A stretch of DNA of 64,000 nucleotides. Origin: Lasiosphaeria ovina. Taxonomy: Eukaryota > Ascomycota > Sordariomycetes > Sordariales > Lasiosphaeriaceae. The notes below the pieces were generated by a model. It had not been told where the DNA came from. It ran no database searches and worked only from the letters and a program-made list of their open reading frames with translations. The position numbers were made by a program, and so were the translations under genes. Below are positions 1-12,300 of this stretch, one piece after another (the first letter of the stretch is position 1; each line of letters opens with the position of its first letter). Where the stretch lies: positions 2,046,001 to 2,110,000 of the forward strand of contig JAULSN010000009.1 of NCBI GenBank assembly GCA_033439765.1. Reading direction: 5' to 3'.

Positions 1-453
1 GTGTCCTCTCGGGTTATTCTCGTCCTATTGTGCGCTTTTCCAGGCAGAATGACGGCGGTACCGCAATCGCCCCATGCCTCCCCTATTGTCCCAGCGCTCA
101 TTCCTATTGTTAGCACCGCACAAGCGAGCGAGCTCAAGAATTTCAGCCGCCGACCGCACACTCGCTAGCCTTCTTATAAAAGTATTATTCAACTTCAAAT
201 TCTTTTCGCTCACTTCGATCGTCGTCATCATACAGCGCATGTTTCTCTCGACAGTCCAAATTTACTGCAGTTGTATGCCACTACTGCGCCCGCGAATTGA
301 AAATTCTGAGGATATGAAGTGAGTAATTCTCACTTTCAGTTTTTACCTCCTCCAGCCACTTGTACTTCATTCGCTGCCTAGCAGAGTATTTCCTGCCACT
401 CCGACGAGCGTCGCTGACCAAGACCGCAGAGCTGTATCGCACGTCTAGCCAAC
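1..453. other. left-edge non-coding region
   Basis: No coding region could be supported here. The stretch probably carries the promoter and 5' leader of the dioxygenase gene that starts at 454. Short open frames on both strands lack splice context or recognisable protein sequence. Confidence 0.5.
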
Positions 454-3166
454 ATGTATTCATCTGCAGATAGGGCCCTTCTGGAGGTCCCGGAATCCCC
501 CCTGAGCCCGCCTCCGTCGTGGTTCAACGACGACGATCTGGAATGCCCCTTTGAGAAAATCCCGAAGCGTGGTTTTGGCCAACTCGATGATGGCAACCAG
601 AAACCGGCCAAGCGTATTCGCATTCGCCTTGTTAACCGTGTCAGTCCAGCCGATGAGCTGGCGCCTACTACTACAAGCGCGGCTTCCCCGCCAATTTCAC
701 CGCTTAGTCCGCCTCCCTCGTGGTTCAACAGCGACGACCTTGAATGCCCATTTCCAGATGATGCCCACGAGACTCTCCAGACTGTCAAGCGTGAGCCAGG
801 TACGCCTCTCTATTTCCTGGGCGCGGCCGACGATGATTCGGATATCACGCCTCCGGACCTTACCCCATCGAGCACCAGAACTCGCGTCGCCTTGACGCCT
901 GATACCGAACTCAGCGACGAAAAGCCGGAGCCCTTTTTTCCCCCATCTGTTTGGTCCAAGTGGCGCGGAAGCCTTTGCGAAGCCCTCCCATACTTCAAGG
1001 CGTATAAGGGCAGCCTTCACACGAACGGATTGGTTGCCACCGGCTTTCTCATGGACAAGCACGCCGACCCACGAGATGTGTTTGAAGGACAAGTCATAAT
1101 CTCGTCTGTGTAAGTCTATTACCATTACCTCTTGACCATGTTCCTCTCATGCTGACCTGTATTTGAAGTGGCGGCGGTCGCGAGAGAGACCCCAACGGAA
1201 CGGGTACCATGGTTCGGCTCAGGGATGCCTCCGACAGCAGTCCGAATATTAAGGCCTTTCGGAATGCGCAAAAGAACCGGACACTCATCGCAGTGATTGC
1301 AGGTAGGAAACAATTGGTTTTCGTTATTTTCTTGGTGCGTGTGCTAACTTTATACTCGCAGGAGAGGATCATCCTCTCTACCCCTGTCAGCCACCATACC
1401 CCTACGCCGTTCTCGACTACTTTGTTGTCTCGGATGTTTGGGCAGAGAAGCGGAATGGAATCCGTGTATTCCGCGTTCGCTACGAAAAGGCAGATCTCCA
1501 GAAACCTTCATGGTGGACCGCCCATCGCGACGCGTATGGCCCCGCTCCCTCATCGCTCCATGCTATCAAGACCACATGGAAAACTTGCTCTGAGTGCGGC
1601 AAGAGTAGCAAGTTGATATACACTATTGGCTGGACCTGTCTGAACCACGACTGTGCTTGTTTCTTCAAGCGTCCAGCTATCAAGACAGAGGACATTATCA
1701 AGATAGAGGACGGTGACACCGAGATGAGAAGCGACGAGGACATGCCTGAGGATCTGGAGTACAACGAGGCGTTTCTATGTGAGCGCGCCCCCTTTATCGG
1801 CCCCATTCCGCCCCTCCGACCCCCGATGGCCGAAACCGAAGGACGCCACGGCACGGAGTTGGCCTTGCGCCGTGGATTCGTCTGCCCCGACTGCGGATGC
1901 TGCAACCGTCGGGTGTACTGGAACCGCTGGCTCTGCGAGAACTGCAACCGCACTTGGGATGCTCCTATGGCGCACTATCCTCTGAGCCTGCTCGAGAAAG
2001 AGGTTGCGGAATTTGACAGGCTCATGACTAAACGCCGCGAGACAAACCTGGTGATCGATGACCAGCTAGCAACTCGTCTCAACAGAACTTGTCTCAATGG
2101 CACCCAAACAATCACCCTAGGGAGCTATACCGCGCGCCAGTACTTCCTTCCAGACCCCAGCGGGAATATCATCGGCTCGTTTACTCTCCTTATGTCGAAC
2201 CGGCAGATCAACTCACAGCCCTTTGGTCCGGATCAGCTGTTCCGGGAGATTGAGCAAAAGGATATTGGATTGAAGCGGAACCCCGTGGCTATACCCGGCC
2301 GTGAGTTCCTCTCTGATCATCTCACCTGAATATGGAAACTGACCAAGCTGCAGACAAACTTGAGGGCTACACTCGCCATTTTCAGCAAAACTTTGTATGT
2401 CTTCCATCAACCCCTACGTAATTACTCTGTCTAATTCGCAACAGGGTGCTCGATACAAATTTGGAGTTGCCGTCCAATCCAAGGGCTTCGACCAGGCCCC
2501 TGAGGTGATCTTGCGAGCCCTGCATCGATTGATCTGGGCCGGTAGCAGTGCTGTCAAGAAGACGACTGAGTGGATCGACAAAGATGGCCGCGGCCCTCAT
2601 TCCCCACCATCCGACAGCAACGACTTCAACGAGCTGCTTGCCCTAGGATATATGGAGGACGACCGCATCAGCGTATGTATTTTCGTCTCTGGTCTATTTC
2701 TTCGAACCTCTCTTGCTAATGTCTCGTCCAGTACCACGACGACGGCGAGAGCGAGCTGGGACCCACCGTTGCCGCCCTGTCCTTGGGCTCGCCGTCCATC
2801 ATGAAGTTCCGGCCCAAGGTGAAGATCGACTTTGGCAGGCCCTTGTCTAAGAACTCGAAGGGCCTCTACAGGGACGTCCTGGAGGTTCCCATGAAGCATG
2901 GAGATATCATGGTGATGCATGGCCAGGCCATCCACAAGCTCTACGAGGTATATTCCGTCCCCGCACCGCACCAAATTCCACCTCTGGGCTTCAATCTCTA
3001 ACACAAACCACAGCACACCGTCGAGCCCATGGGCGGCCGGCGCTTCTCACTCACTTGTCGCTACATTGATCCCGACAAGATGCAGAGCCAGGGTGACAAG
3101 GATGATGCCGCCGTCAAAGGCGCCATCCCCGCCGCGTCCTTTGCCTTCAAGTACGACGGGAACTAG
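454..3166 (+). CDS. AlkB-like 2OG-Fe(II) dioxygenase with cysteine clusters
   Basis: Seven exons are inferred: 454-1109, 1169-1302, 1362-2300, 2354-2394, 2445-2672, 2732-2947 and 3014-3166. All junctions are GT-AG and in phase, giving 788 residues. The C-terminal part shows the AlkB fold signature: HxD iron ligands in YHDDGE (about H668, D670) followed by GPTVAALSLGS, a distal His near 739, and RFSLTCR (748-754), close to the family RxNxTxR motif for 2-oxoglutarate. Two Cys clusters precede it, around residues 335-365 (CSECGK...CLNHDCAC) and 436-465 (CPDCGCC...CENC), and probably bind zinc. Family members oxidatively demethylate nucleic acids or proteins; the substrate cannot be read from sequence. 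The N-terminal 220 residues are acidic, Pro/Ser-rich and contain a duplicated motif (16-33 and 83-100). The oxygenase call is firm; the role is inferred. Confidence 0.87.
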
Positions 3167-4016
3167 AACTAGTCCCCCCGCTGAAGATGCATGTCCGATC
3201 AAGGTAGATGGAACGGTAGGAGAAAGGAGGGGAGGGTAGGAGGGGGATGAACGGAAAGACAAGAGAAGGACGAAATGGGGGGGTTTACTTACCCCCCCCC
3301 CCCCCAGCAAGGCCTGCAGAACAAGACTTGGTCTAGACGACAAGCCTGTCTGGGTCTGGTATCTGACAGAAGAAGCAGGGCAAGCAGCAATCAGCATAGC
3401 TCAAATGATTGATGATGATGAAAGCAACTTTTAACTACTGCAGCCCCCTTTCGAGTGAAAAGAACATACCACCGTGTACAAGACGTATTATTCCGCGAGC
3501 CGGCGAATGGTATTGGTGATGGACGTCCATCTCCATGGCGGCTCAGAGCAAAAAGCACCTGCCTTAACTATTTGATAAGACCAATGATTTCTTTCGTCTA
3601 CTCTAGCAGCGACTTCCACCGATGGCAAGACCCATACAAACGAGTAGCGGCCACGGAGGCGAGTCTCCCTCGGTTGGTCTAATGGGCGATCAAATCCCTA
3701 CCTACCTACCTACCTCGAGAAAGTCGTGTGTACATGTACCTATGTGACGGTTCCCACTGTTCTCACAATACAATATCTACCTCTGAATACGTAGCCTACC
3801 TATCTAGGTTCTCTCCATGACAAGTGATTATGCAGCCCGTTCTAAAACACACCGTTAATTCTTAGCAAGTGCATGCAGTCAAGCTCAAGGGTGGTCGCGA
3901 CGGCAGCGCTCAGAGACTCACCTAACGCGCAATAAGCATACTAAGACGGCTGAGCCAAGATATTTACTTTTTTTTGGGGGCTTTTTTTTTTGGTTTTTAC
4001 AGATTGAAGATAATTC
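3167..4016. other. intergenic, convergent 3' ends
   Basis: This stretch lies between the tails of the dioxygenase (+) and atp12 (-), so it should hold both 3' UTRs. It contains a G run and a C run close together near 3277-3305, a short CCTA tandem run near 3697-3714, and poly-T tracts near 3966-3990. No gene was seen. Confidence 0.5.
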
Positions 4017-5292
4017 TCACCTCTTGAGCGAGCCGTTCCCGGAGACGAGGAGCACCACGCTACCGAGCTGTCGGCGGAGGTCCTCCTTCTCTACGTCGTG
4101 GGTGTCCTCGACCTCGCCCCATTTGCCTGTCTGCCACGACACCTCGAGGCTGGAGGCGCGGGCGGCTTCCTCGACGCCAAACAGCTCTCCGCTACTGCTT
4201 CCCTTGCTGTCACCTCCTTTGACCTTCGACTCCTCGGCCACGGCGCCGGCACCCTCCTCGCTCCACTCGAGCACCAGCCGGGCACCGACGAGCAAGCTCT
4301 TGCCGGCGAGCGTGGCGCGCTCGAGACCCGCCAGCTCCCAGCTCGAGAGCCGCAGGATCCAGCTCTGGATGATGTCGCGGGTGCCGGGGGCCTGGGAGCG
4401 GGGGAAGATGGAGTTGCCCTCGAAGACGGGGACGATTGTGACGCCGGGCCAGGCGCGCGTGGTAAGGTCGGCCACGATGGCGGCGGCGGCGAGGGTCTGC
4501 ACGTCGTGCAGCGTCTCGCCGGCCGCGTTGGTCATGTTGTTGTTGTTGAGCGGGTTGTGCAGGTCGGGCGGCGGCGCCCAGCACAGCAGGCTGTCCGTGT
4601 CGAGGTAGCGGAGGAGCGACTCGGTCAGCCCGGCGCGGATGGGCGCGGGCGGCGATCCGGCGTGCGCCGCGTCGTCGTCGGCAATGTCCAGCGCCCGGCA
4701 CACCGTCGACGTCAGCGGGATCAGGTGCTGCCTGGTCGCCTCCTGCACCGAAACCAGCTGGTCCCACTCAATGCCTACCGCGTGGGCCAGGTGCGGTTTG
4801 CTCAGCGGGATGCGCACGGGGGTCTTGCTGTTGGGCCGTCGCAGCGGCCGCGTGTCGAGGTGGATCTCGTATGCTCCTGGGCGGAAAGGAGAAGTGAGCC
4901 TCAGACTTCAGGTTTGGTGAGAAGGGGAAAGACAGGGCTGGCTCACCATCGACCTCGCGCACATGCACCTCCTTCCAGAAGCGCTTGGTAAATGTACCGC
5001 CGGTGGCTTTGCCGACACTGGCAGCACGGAGGTCCTTGGCTTTGCGCAGCAGCTCGACTTGGGTCCTCCGGCGGAGGATCCTGGAGGCGGAGTCGGGGGA
5101 GACCTGTGCCGGGGGCGGCGGCGGTGGTGGCGGCGGGCCAATACCAGATATGGGCGAGACCTTGGCCGGCTGTGCGGGATGCGTGTGGATGGAGGCTGTT
5201 GCTACTGATGGGCGAGATGTGAAAGCTGCAGTCGTCTTGAGCTGGACGCGGCGCAAAGGCAGCGACTTGGCAAGTCGCGTCGCAGACGCCAT
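4017..5292 (-). CDS. atp12: mitochondrial F1-ATPase assembly chaperone Atp12
   Basis: Two exons on the minus strand (5292-4947 and 4876-4017) join across a GT-AG intron to give 401 residues. Atp12 binds free F1 alpha subunits in the mitochondrial matrix and is needed to build the F1 sector of ATP synthase. Family hallmarks seen are FWKEVHVREVDG, then YEIHLDTRPLRRP, then AVGIEWDQL. The N-terminus MASATRLAKSLPLRRVQL is basic and hydroxylated like a mitochondrial presequence. It is followed by a nine-proline run, which suggests a flexible linker before the folded domain. An in-frame ATG seven codons upstream (5313) exists, but the ATG at 5292 has a better context (AAAATGG) and starts the presequence directly. 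The C-terminal region has an extra Gly/Ser/Glu-rich insert. Confidence 0.93.
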
Positions 5293-6109
5293 TTTATCGA
5301 CGATTTGCTTCAATCGGTTGGTGTCTTGCGTGGGGAGGATACAAAAGAAGGGGCAAAAGAAAAATTAGGGTAGAATATGTATTGTTTGGGGGTGCGTGGT
5401 CGCTCCGTCACCAAGGCCGCGATTCGAGTTTGTCGTCGTGCATCGTCAGAGAAAAGTCACCGCTTTGGCGAGCTGTAACTGCCGCCAGCTTTCAACCCTA
5501 ACCCTCACCTGGACCCTAACCCTGGCTATCACGGTGAGCGAAAGGGGTTCACCATGAGGAGCAGTCTGAGAGGGCGCCTCTGGGAAACGAATGACACCCA
5601 GTAGCTTCACAATTACACAGACTCTGCACGCCTGAAAAGAGGGGTAACAGGCCGGCATTGTATCCGGGCCATGTTCGCAACTCGAACCTGACAACAATTG
5701 AGGGATTTCGCTTGATGCCCAATTCTTCGAAAGGAAATTGCGATCGAAACCGCCTGTTCCGGTCTTCGTCTTCGAACTTGTATGCCGTCGCTTGCAAGGC
5801 AGCTGCGTTTATCTCAGTTTGTATGTACAGTGCCTATCGTGCCTTCTCTTGATGACCTCCGGCCCTTCCGTTGGAGCAGGTTTTGTGTCTTTGCTTTCCA
5901 CTTTCTCGGCTGTGTCTTATGTTTGTGGTTTCTCAAAAGTCGAACGACAGGAAGTGTTGATAACCTGCGGGCTAACGGCTCTTTCAGAGTCCCAGCCTTT
6001 GACGATATCTCTACTCCCCAAGTCTAGTATATCGCCTACCATTTCGCCTTCGCCTTCGCTTTCACCCTGTCCTTGGGTACTCGCAACTCCAATCCGCCTA
6101 GGTTACATC
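5293..6109. other. divergent promoter region
   Basis: This is the shared upstream region of atp12 (-) and the F-box-like gene (+). It holds two CCCTAACCCT blocks, listed separately. The frame upstream of the ATG at 6110 stays open back to 5738, but the residues there do not look like protein, so it is treated as leader. Confidence 0.45.
5494..5523. promoter_or_regulatory. paired telo-box-like CCCTAACCCT motifs
   Basis: Two copies of CCCTAACCCT lie within 30 bases, about 200 bases upstream of the atp12 start. TTAGGG-type boxes are bound by Tbf1/Teb1-like Myb proteins in yeasts and recur in promoters of growth and ribosome genes. They could equally be a small interstitial telomere relic. Regulatory function here is inferred only. 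Confidence 0.3.
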
Positions 6110-6913
6110 ATGAGCGGCCGGCAACTATCATTCTTCACCTTCCCGGCAGAGATTCGAATAGAGATATATCGCCTGCTATTGGTCCACTCCGAAGGGATAG
6201 GCAGCCAGGCACTCGGCGTCTCTCTGTGCCCTGCCATTCTCTCCACGTGTCGCCAGATTCTATCCGAAGCTCGGCCGATTCTCTATGGAGAAAACGTTTG
6301 GGGCATGACCGTGGCCGACATCGACGGCTACCGAGAGGCTTTCGAGTGTGGTACGGACATGGCCAGTTTCCTTTTCCACTGGAGTTTCTTGTCACCGCCC
6401 CGAATCTTGGATCTGCGGAAATTCTGGGTCCGTCTCTTTGCAAACGTAAATGGCTTAGAGACCATCACCGAGAGCATCAATGTCCGCTCCCTTGCAGCAA
6501 AAGTGTTCAGTGCCCTGTCGCGTCATCCACATATCGACTACTTGATGATTCAAGTCGGCTTCTGTGACTTGGATGGTCGCGGCCAGTGCTACGTCCTCAC
6601 GGACCTTGCCGATCTACCTCACCCGTCCAAGGTCGACTTCACCTTCGTCCCCCCCGTCTTGGCCGACTACATGAGGCACAGACTGACTGGAGCTCCGCTC
6701 ACAAACCCTTTGCCGATGATGTACGAGATGCTCGAGACTTGGGCAACCAACTTCGGTGTTTCTCCAAGCTACCTGCGAGAGTGCTGCATTGCCATGGGGG
6801 ATGGCGACGCTCATTTGTTTAAACTCATTAGGCGGCGGATTGTAAACGACGTCATCACCAAGAACCCCGTTCGACGAACAGACATGGACCACATTCTGTA
6901 CCAGTCCGGCTAA
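6110..6913 (+). CDS. F-box/2EXR-like domain protein
   Basis: A single uninterrupted exon encodes 267 residues. The start is the ATG at 6110 (MSGRQLSFFTFPAEIRIEIY), because the motif that follows sits at the expected N-terminal place. FPAEIRIEIYRLLL followed by AILSTCRQILSEARPILYGEN is the signature of a very large family of fungal proteins annotated as 2EXR or F-box-like. Some family members act as substrate adaptors, but most have no known role. The rest (about residues 80-267) is ordinary globular sequence without further recognisable domains, membrane helices or signal peptide. The next gene downstream is 1.2 kb away. Family placement is good; function is unknown. Confidence 0.8.
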   Translation: MSGRQLSFFTFPAEIRIEIYRLLLVHSEGIGSQALGVSLCPAILSTCRQILSEARPILYGENVWGMTVADIDGYREAFECGTDMASFLFHWSFLSPPRILDLRKFWVRLFANVNGLETITESINVRSLAAKVFSALSRHPHIDYLMIQVGFCDLDGRGQCYVLTDLADLPHPSKVDFTFVPPVLADYMRHRLTGAPLTNPLPMMYEMLETWATNFGVSPSYLRECCIAMGDGDAHLFKLIRRRIVNDVITKNPVRRTDMDHILYQSG

Positions 6914-8149
6914 AGGATTCAGATATCAGGGTTACGCGACTGTTTATCCTTGTCTGGCCGCTCATCTTCCAGCACTTCCAAACCCCTTCTAGCTCACACT
7001 ACTACTACCATCCAACGTCCGCGCCAGCGTGGTGACTTGGTCTCTTGTATGTTGATGAAAAAGAATGTTTTAGGATTTCATCCCCTTTTTGCCCCAGTCT
7101 TCAACTTTTTTCAATCAGGCTCATGCCTTCACCTTAGCGATTTGATGATTTGCATGATTTTATGATTTCGTGTTCTCATGTCAACACGGCGCCCAAACTG
7201 CATTTATCAGCCGCTGATGAAAAAACGATGCTTTCAAATCTGTTCCCCTGTCTTGATATTCAGAAGTCTCATCAAGTTTGAGATATTTCTAGCCGTTGAT
7301 GAGAGGCGATAATGAAGTTTGAAAGATTGGTCTAGCGTGCAATGTGGATCGCAAATGGCGTCGACAGTCCCATGATATGGATCAGGTTTATTGAACTAAC
7401 AAGGCACCTGTCATGTAGTGCAATATCGCCAAAGTTTCAACTCGTCTTCTTGCCCTCCTTGACTCGGTCCTAGCCAACAACCGCCTACTTCACTTTGATG
7501 TCATGTCATGGGTTGGTGATTCATTGCCAGAGTCCCGGCAAAGGTGAGTGAATATGCCGACTGAAGCGCGTTGGACTGTCAGTCTAATCACCGCGCTTTT
7601 CGAGCAAATGGGGCCTAGGATATGGCTTCATATGCTCGAACCCCGTCTTCCATGCTGCCCGACTTATCACTGCCGTTCAAAGAGCTGGCGGTGCGGGCGG
7701 TTGGCGATGCGGGAAGTTTAGGTACGTACCGAATGCGGTCTGTTGACAAGCTCCTGCGCTAACCTAAAAGACGTCTTTTGTCTTAGAATAATTGGACACC
7801 ACTGGACGGACCCCTACTTTAGTCACGGTCAGCTTACTTTTGACGACCAACTCTCTGATGGCGGGCTGTCGCTTAGGTGCACAAGTCGTTCCAACTCCAC
7901 AGCACGTCATGGCCCTCAAAACCACCTCATGACTCGAGTGATGCATGGTCTGAGACTCTGACAGTCTGAGACCATGATAAATACGATACGTCCGCTGTTC
8001 CCCAACAGCCAGTGAGATGAATCCACTCGCACACTTTCTACCATCACTTGTTTGCCCGTTAGTCCACACCAGGCTTCAAGTTTTCCAGCAAACTAAATAC
8101 TGCATAATTATCACCTGAGCACCTCCACAAACCAAGACCGCACACTATC
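6914..8149. other. intergenic
   Basis: About 1.2 kb without a supportable gene. It holds the 3' UTR of the F-box-like gene and the promoter of the small gene at 8150. A partly palindromic GGTCTGAGACTCTGACAGTC stretch lies near 7948. No RNA gene or repeat family was recognised. Confidence 0.45.
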
Positions 8150-8550
8150 ATGTCAGCCCCGTACCAACGCGACGACGTAGCCACCGACGTCGACGTGCCC
8201 AAGGACGCCCCCGACGGCAACCCGCCCCAGGACAACTCGTACGTGTCGCGCCACCTCGAATCGATCCCCGTGCAAAAGGACAGCGCGCCCGTCGAGGATC
8301 CCATCGATGCCCGGACCGCCGACACGGATCTGCAGCTGGGTAAGTCCAAATCCAAGTCAGGCCGTTGGATGATTGTTGTTGTGTCAGTTTATTGATTTGT
8401 TGTTTTGGTGCCCCCCCCCCCACAGAACGAGATGATGTCGAGGCTATCGACAAGTCCAACATCCTCAAGGGCAAGAGCAAGACCCGCCATGCCAAGCCGA
8501 CCGGCTCGTACAAGGAGCCAAGTGATGAGGATATGGGCTTGACGGAGTAG
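8150..8550 (+). CDS. small acidic protein with Chz1-like motif
   Basis: Exons 8150-8339 and 8426-8550 join across an intron (donor GTAAGT, acceptor CACAG preceded by a C run) to give 104 residues. The protein is very hydrophilic, rich in Asp, Lys, Pro and Ser, with no signal peptide or membrane helix. Across the junction the sequence reads DVEAIDKSNILKGKSKTRH. This resembles the core of the CHZ histone-chaperone motif (Asp-x-Ser-Asn-Ile followed by a basic Arg/Thr stretch), which in yeast Chz1 binds H2A.Z-H2B. The match is short, so a histone-binding role is a suggestion only. The ordered splice signals and phase-correct join support a real gene. Confidence 0.7.
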
Positions 8551-9328
8551 GGTTCCTGTCACTTTCAGATAGTGGGGAGGGGGAGAGCAGTCGTAGGAAA
8601 CGTGTTATCTTACTTGAATTACAGTTTGAGTTTAATTGCCATCAACCCCAAATTCACCCCCATTAGACTCCCATCAACGCCTGAAGACTTAACAGAAACA
8701 ACACAATAAGAACATCACTTTCAGTCTTCAGCATGAACATGTCTGTTTTGTGTGCCTAATACTAGCTGGTAATTACCCAGGTACCGTATCTACCCTGCGA
8801 ATTCATTCCACCTCCGTGGCCGGCCGCACATGATCACACAATGGATGACCACTCAGCCTGCCTGCCGTCCAGCCTGTGCCTACGTAGTAATTATCTCGCC
8901 AAAAAGTGAGAAAAAGAAACATAAACAAGCGCCTCCTGAAAGGTAATTACGGTAAAAGAAAGACCGCTCACCAAACCAAGCAGAAAAGAGAGAACAACTA
9001 TTTGTGCCAGCAAGGCGGCCGACGTGACCTTAAACCCCAAAAGTTTTCCGCTCCCCTTTTTATTTTGTTCGCCCAGGACACCTTCCAGATAATAAAGAAA
9101 AAAAGGTAACAAAAAAGTTTGAAAAGAAAATTCATATAAATACATTGATGGCCATAAGACGAGGCAAGCGCAAAGCCCTGCATTTTCTAATTAGTTACCT
9201 TACGCAAAACCCAAGAATGTTTTTAAGAGAAAAAAAAGTCATCCTCCACCGGCTGAGTCTCAACACCAAATCCCACGATCCTGTCCTCGCGCACCGCCAG
9301 TAACCTAAAAAAAAATTATAAGAAAACC
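8551..9328. other. intergenic, convergent 3' ends
   Basis: Region between the tails of the small gene (+) and efr3 (-). It is A/T-rich with many A tracts (8900-9240), consistent with two 3' UTRs. No gene was seen. Confidence 0.45.
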
Positions 9329-12300
9329 TTAATACGGCGGCTTCGTGACGGTGCCCAAACTGCGCTCTCCTGCTTGGCTATCAATTCCTTTCAAGAGAGA
9401 TTGGAGGTCCATCGCTGGCACAGGATGCTCCTCGGAGCTGGTGCCCCAGGACGACGAGACTCCGCGATCGCCGCTGCGGCTCTTGAGGCTCCGCTTCGAT
9501 GTCGCTGGCCTGGGTAGCGTCGCTGGGTAGTCCTGCAATGTCTTGGTCTTTGACACTCGCCCCTCGAGACCGCTGGGAATTGGTGGTACGGGCGGTACGA
9601 CCTTAACAGGCCCGTCGTCGCCACTGCTGCCCTGGTCTGCGCTGCTGTCGTGCGTTGGATGTGAGCTCAATGGCCCGCCAAGAATAGGGAGTTTCCGATC
9701 CCGAGACGCAGGCCGCAACTGTTGGCTCGCCTCCAGTCCGTCTGTCGCCACGGGCTCTCCCACGGCGGCAGGGTTGAACGAGACTTCGCTGGGCGTCATA
9801 TCGTAACTGACAAGACTGTCGCTACTGCTGCTGCTGTCGGTATGTTGCAGCCCGTGCATTGTAGGCGGCGGCTGCAGATGACCTGACAGTACGAGTTTGA
9901 GCTGCTCGACCGACGTTACAGCTTGCTCCTTGCCCGCGGGGCTCCTTCCAGCCGGCAAGGCATTGCTGCGAACGCTTGATTTACGGAGCTTGGCAGCCGG
10001 CGGGGCGCCGGGATTACCGGCTGGTGATGACGAAGGGCGGAGGTTGGCCTTGCTAGCAAAGGGAGATGGTGTCCTGGTTGCATGGGCGTGTCCATTTCCG
10101 TTCGCCGTCAACCCGCCATTTGCCGCGAGGCGGTTCTTATTTGTTCCTGTGGTGCCCGACCGCGATCCGTTGAGCGAGGTCGACTTGCTGACCGCCTGGA
10201 CGGCAGCCAAGGTGGCGTCCCGAGACCAATCCGCAAGCATCTGCTCGCGGAAGTGGGAAGGAATCTCGCGTTCCATCTCGATAGCAGGGATAGTGCTCAG
10301 GGACGAGCCAATAACGGGATGGGAGAAGCTCCGGCCAGGACTAGCGGCCGGGCTTGTGGGCGGCGAGATTGTCGCCTCCTCATACCCCTGGCAGACGCTC
10401 TCCACCAAGGCGAGACGGTCGTCAAAGGGGAGCAACGCCTCCGACTCGATTTCCTTGATAGGGAGCCTTGGTTGAGGTCTCGCCATTCCAGGGGTCCCTA
10501 CCAGCTCCATGAGCGGGGGTGGCATGTAGATGCCCTCGACCCAAAAATGCTTGCTGCGGCGACGAACGATTTCGTTATGGATCGCCCTTCCTACAACCGA
10601 CGCCTCAAAGTCGAACTTCTCGGTCAGAATCCAGAAGTAGCCGTGCACCAGGCTCCCAAGGCGGACCTTGGCAATAGGCGTATCGGCGTCCTGAATGTCC
10701 TCCTGGAGTCTGAAAATCATGGGCAGGCCATATCTAACGGCATTCACGCCGAGCCGATTCACAAGCTTTGCCAGCAAAACGTGAAGCAGCACGACGTCTG
10801 TCTCGTACTCGACAAACTGGACGGCATTGTCGTAGATGGCAACGTGGAGGAGTTGCAAGAAGTGCGAGCGCGGGGCTTTGATGGGTTTGTCGCCTCGCGC
10901 CGAGGCGCTGGAGACGACTCTCCGTGCAAGCGTCCCCCCAACAAGATCTCGATTCCTCAGCGTCGTCCGAGCCGTTTCGTCCCTAGCCTGGGCATCTGCT
11001 TTCGTTGTTTCACGGTCCAGCCATGTTGCGACTGCGTCGGCGTACGCTTTCCGGACGAGGCCGTCTGGATCCCGGAACAGCCACTGCGTGCCCTCCCACA
11101 CCTGGATCGGCACATGATTCCTGGATAGCGCGTAGTTGCCGCTCATCTTTGTCCGGGGATTGGCGACAAGCAGGACCGACTTGATTGCCCTGAGCGCCGC
11201 GATCTTCGCGACGGTGAGGGCAAACAGCGAATCTATTTGCTGGTCGTCGACAGATGAAGCCGCCACAGTCTCCGCCTTTTCGCCCTGGGGCGATGAGCTC
11301 GAGGTGCTACTCGATCTAGACGGCTTTAGCTTAAGGAGAATGGTCGAGATCATGTCCGATATCTGATCGGCGTAGTAGACGTGCGTAGCCAGATCTCCAA
11401 TGCATTCCTGAAGCCGGAGCAGGAGGTCTTTGCGCTGAGCAGCAATCCGGTCTGCATTTTCGGCGAACTGTACGGTAGTGGGCGAACGCGGGTCGGGCTG
11501 TCCGGGGAGTGGTGGGTCGCTTCTCATGCTGTTCGGGTCCCCCGGCATCTGGACGAGCCTCCGTATATGTGCAATGAGCTGGAGTAGGATGTCCATAACG
11601 CTCAGGCCGATGAGGTTGACATCCGACCGCAAAAGGGCGCCAATCATGGCCGCAAGAACGATGTGATGGCGCAGATTTTCATCCGTCAAAGGGCACTGGG
11701 AGAGCGTCCCCATAGCCGTCACCAGAATTGTAAATCGGTCCGCCACTGGAGCCCAGCGGGCAACCAGCAGGATCATCTTGATCGCCCAGCCACTGTCTTT
11801 GCCGCTGGTGCTCGTCTTGACAACATTCTCGAGCTGGTTGACTCGCTCTTCGGTGAATTTCAGCAGCGCAACCGTAGCGGCATGTACTTGTGAGCGGTTC
11901 GGGGCGCTGAAAATCTGCGTAAGGCACTGCATTGCCAGCACACCAATGTCCTCTTCTTCCAGCTTATCCACGTCCACAGCCGTTCCCGAAAGCGCAATCG
12001 GGTTTGGATTCCCCTCAAATGTATCCGCCGTTCGCACAGTGGCAATGCTCATCCTCCTCTTCATGGGCGCTGGGTCGCCCTTTTCGTCCCCTTCGGCCCG
12101 CTGCAGCAACACGTCTAGGAAGTCTTCGTTGTCGGTCCACAGATTCTCCAAAATCATGGGGACGGCCGCATCGTACTGCCGGTTCGTGGCAGACGAAAGC
12201 GCATCAGAAGAGGCGATACTTCGTATGGCTGCGAGTCCCGCGTTCCTCCACCGCAGCGCGATGGGCTTACTCGGCTGTACCTTCCCGGGAGATGACCGAG

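Noticed and set aside
4098..4991. 297-codon plus-strand frame
   Set aside because: Antisense to atp12, whose motifs and intron are clear; Gly/Arg/Val-rich shadow.
10082..11128. 348-codon plus-strand frame
   Set aside because: Lies fully antisense to the conserved Efr3 frame and has low-complexity composition; a codon-bias shadow.
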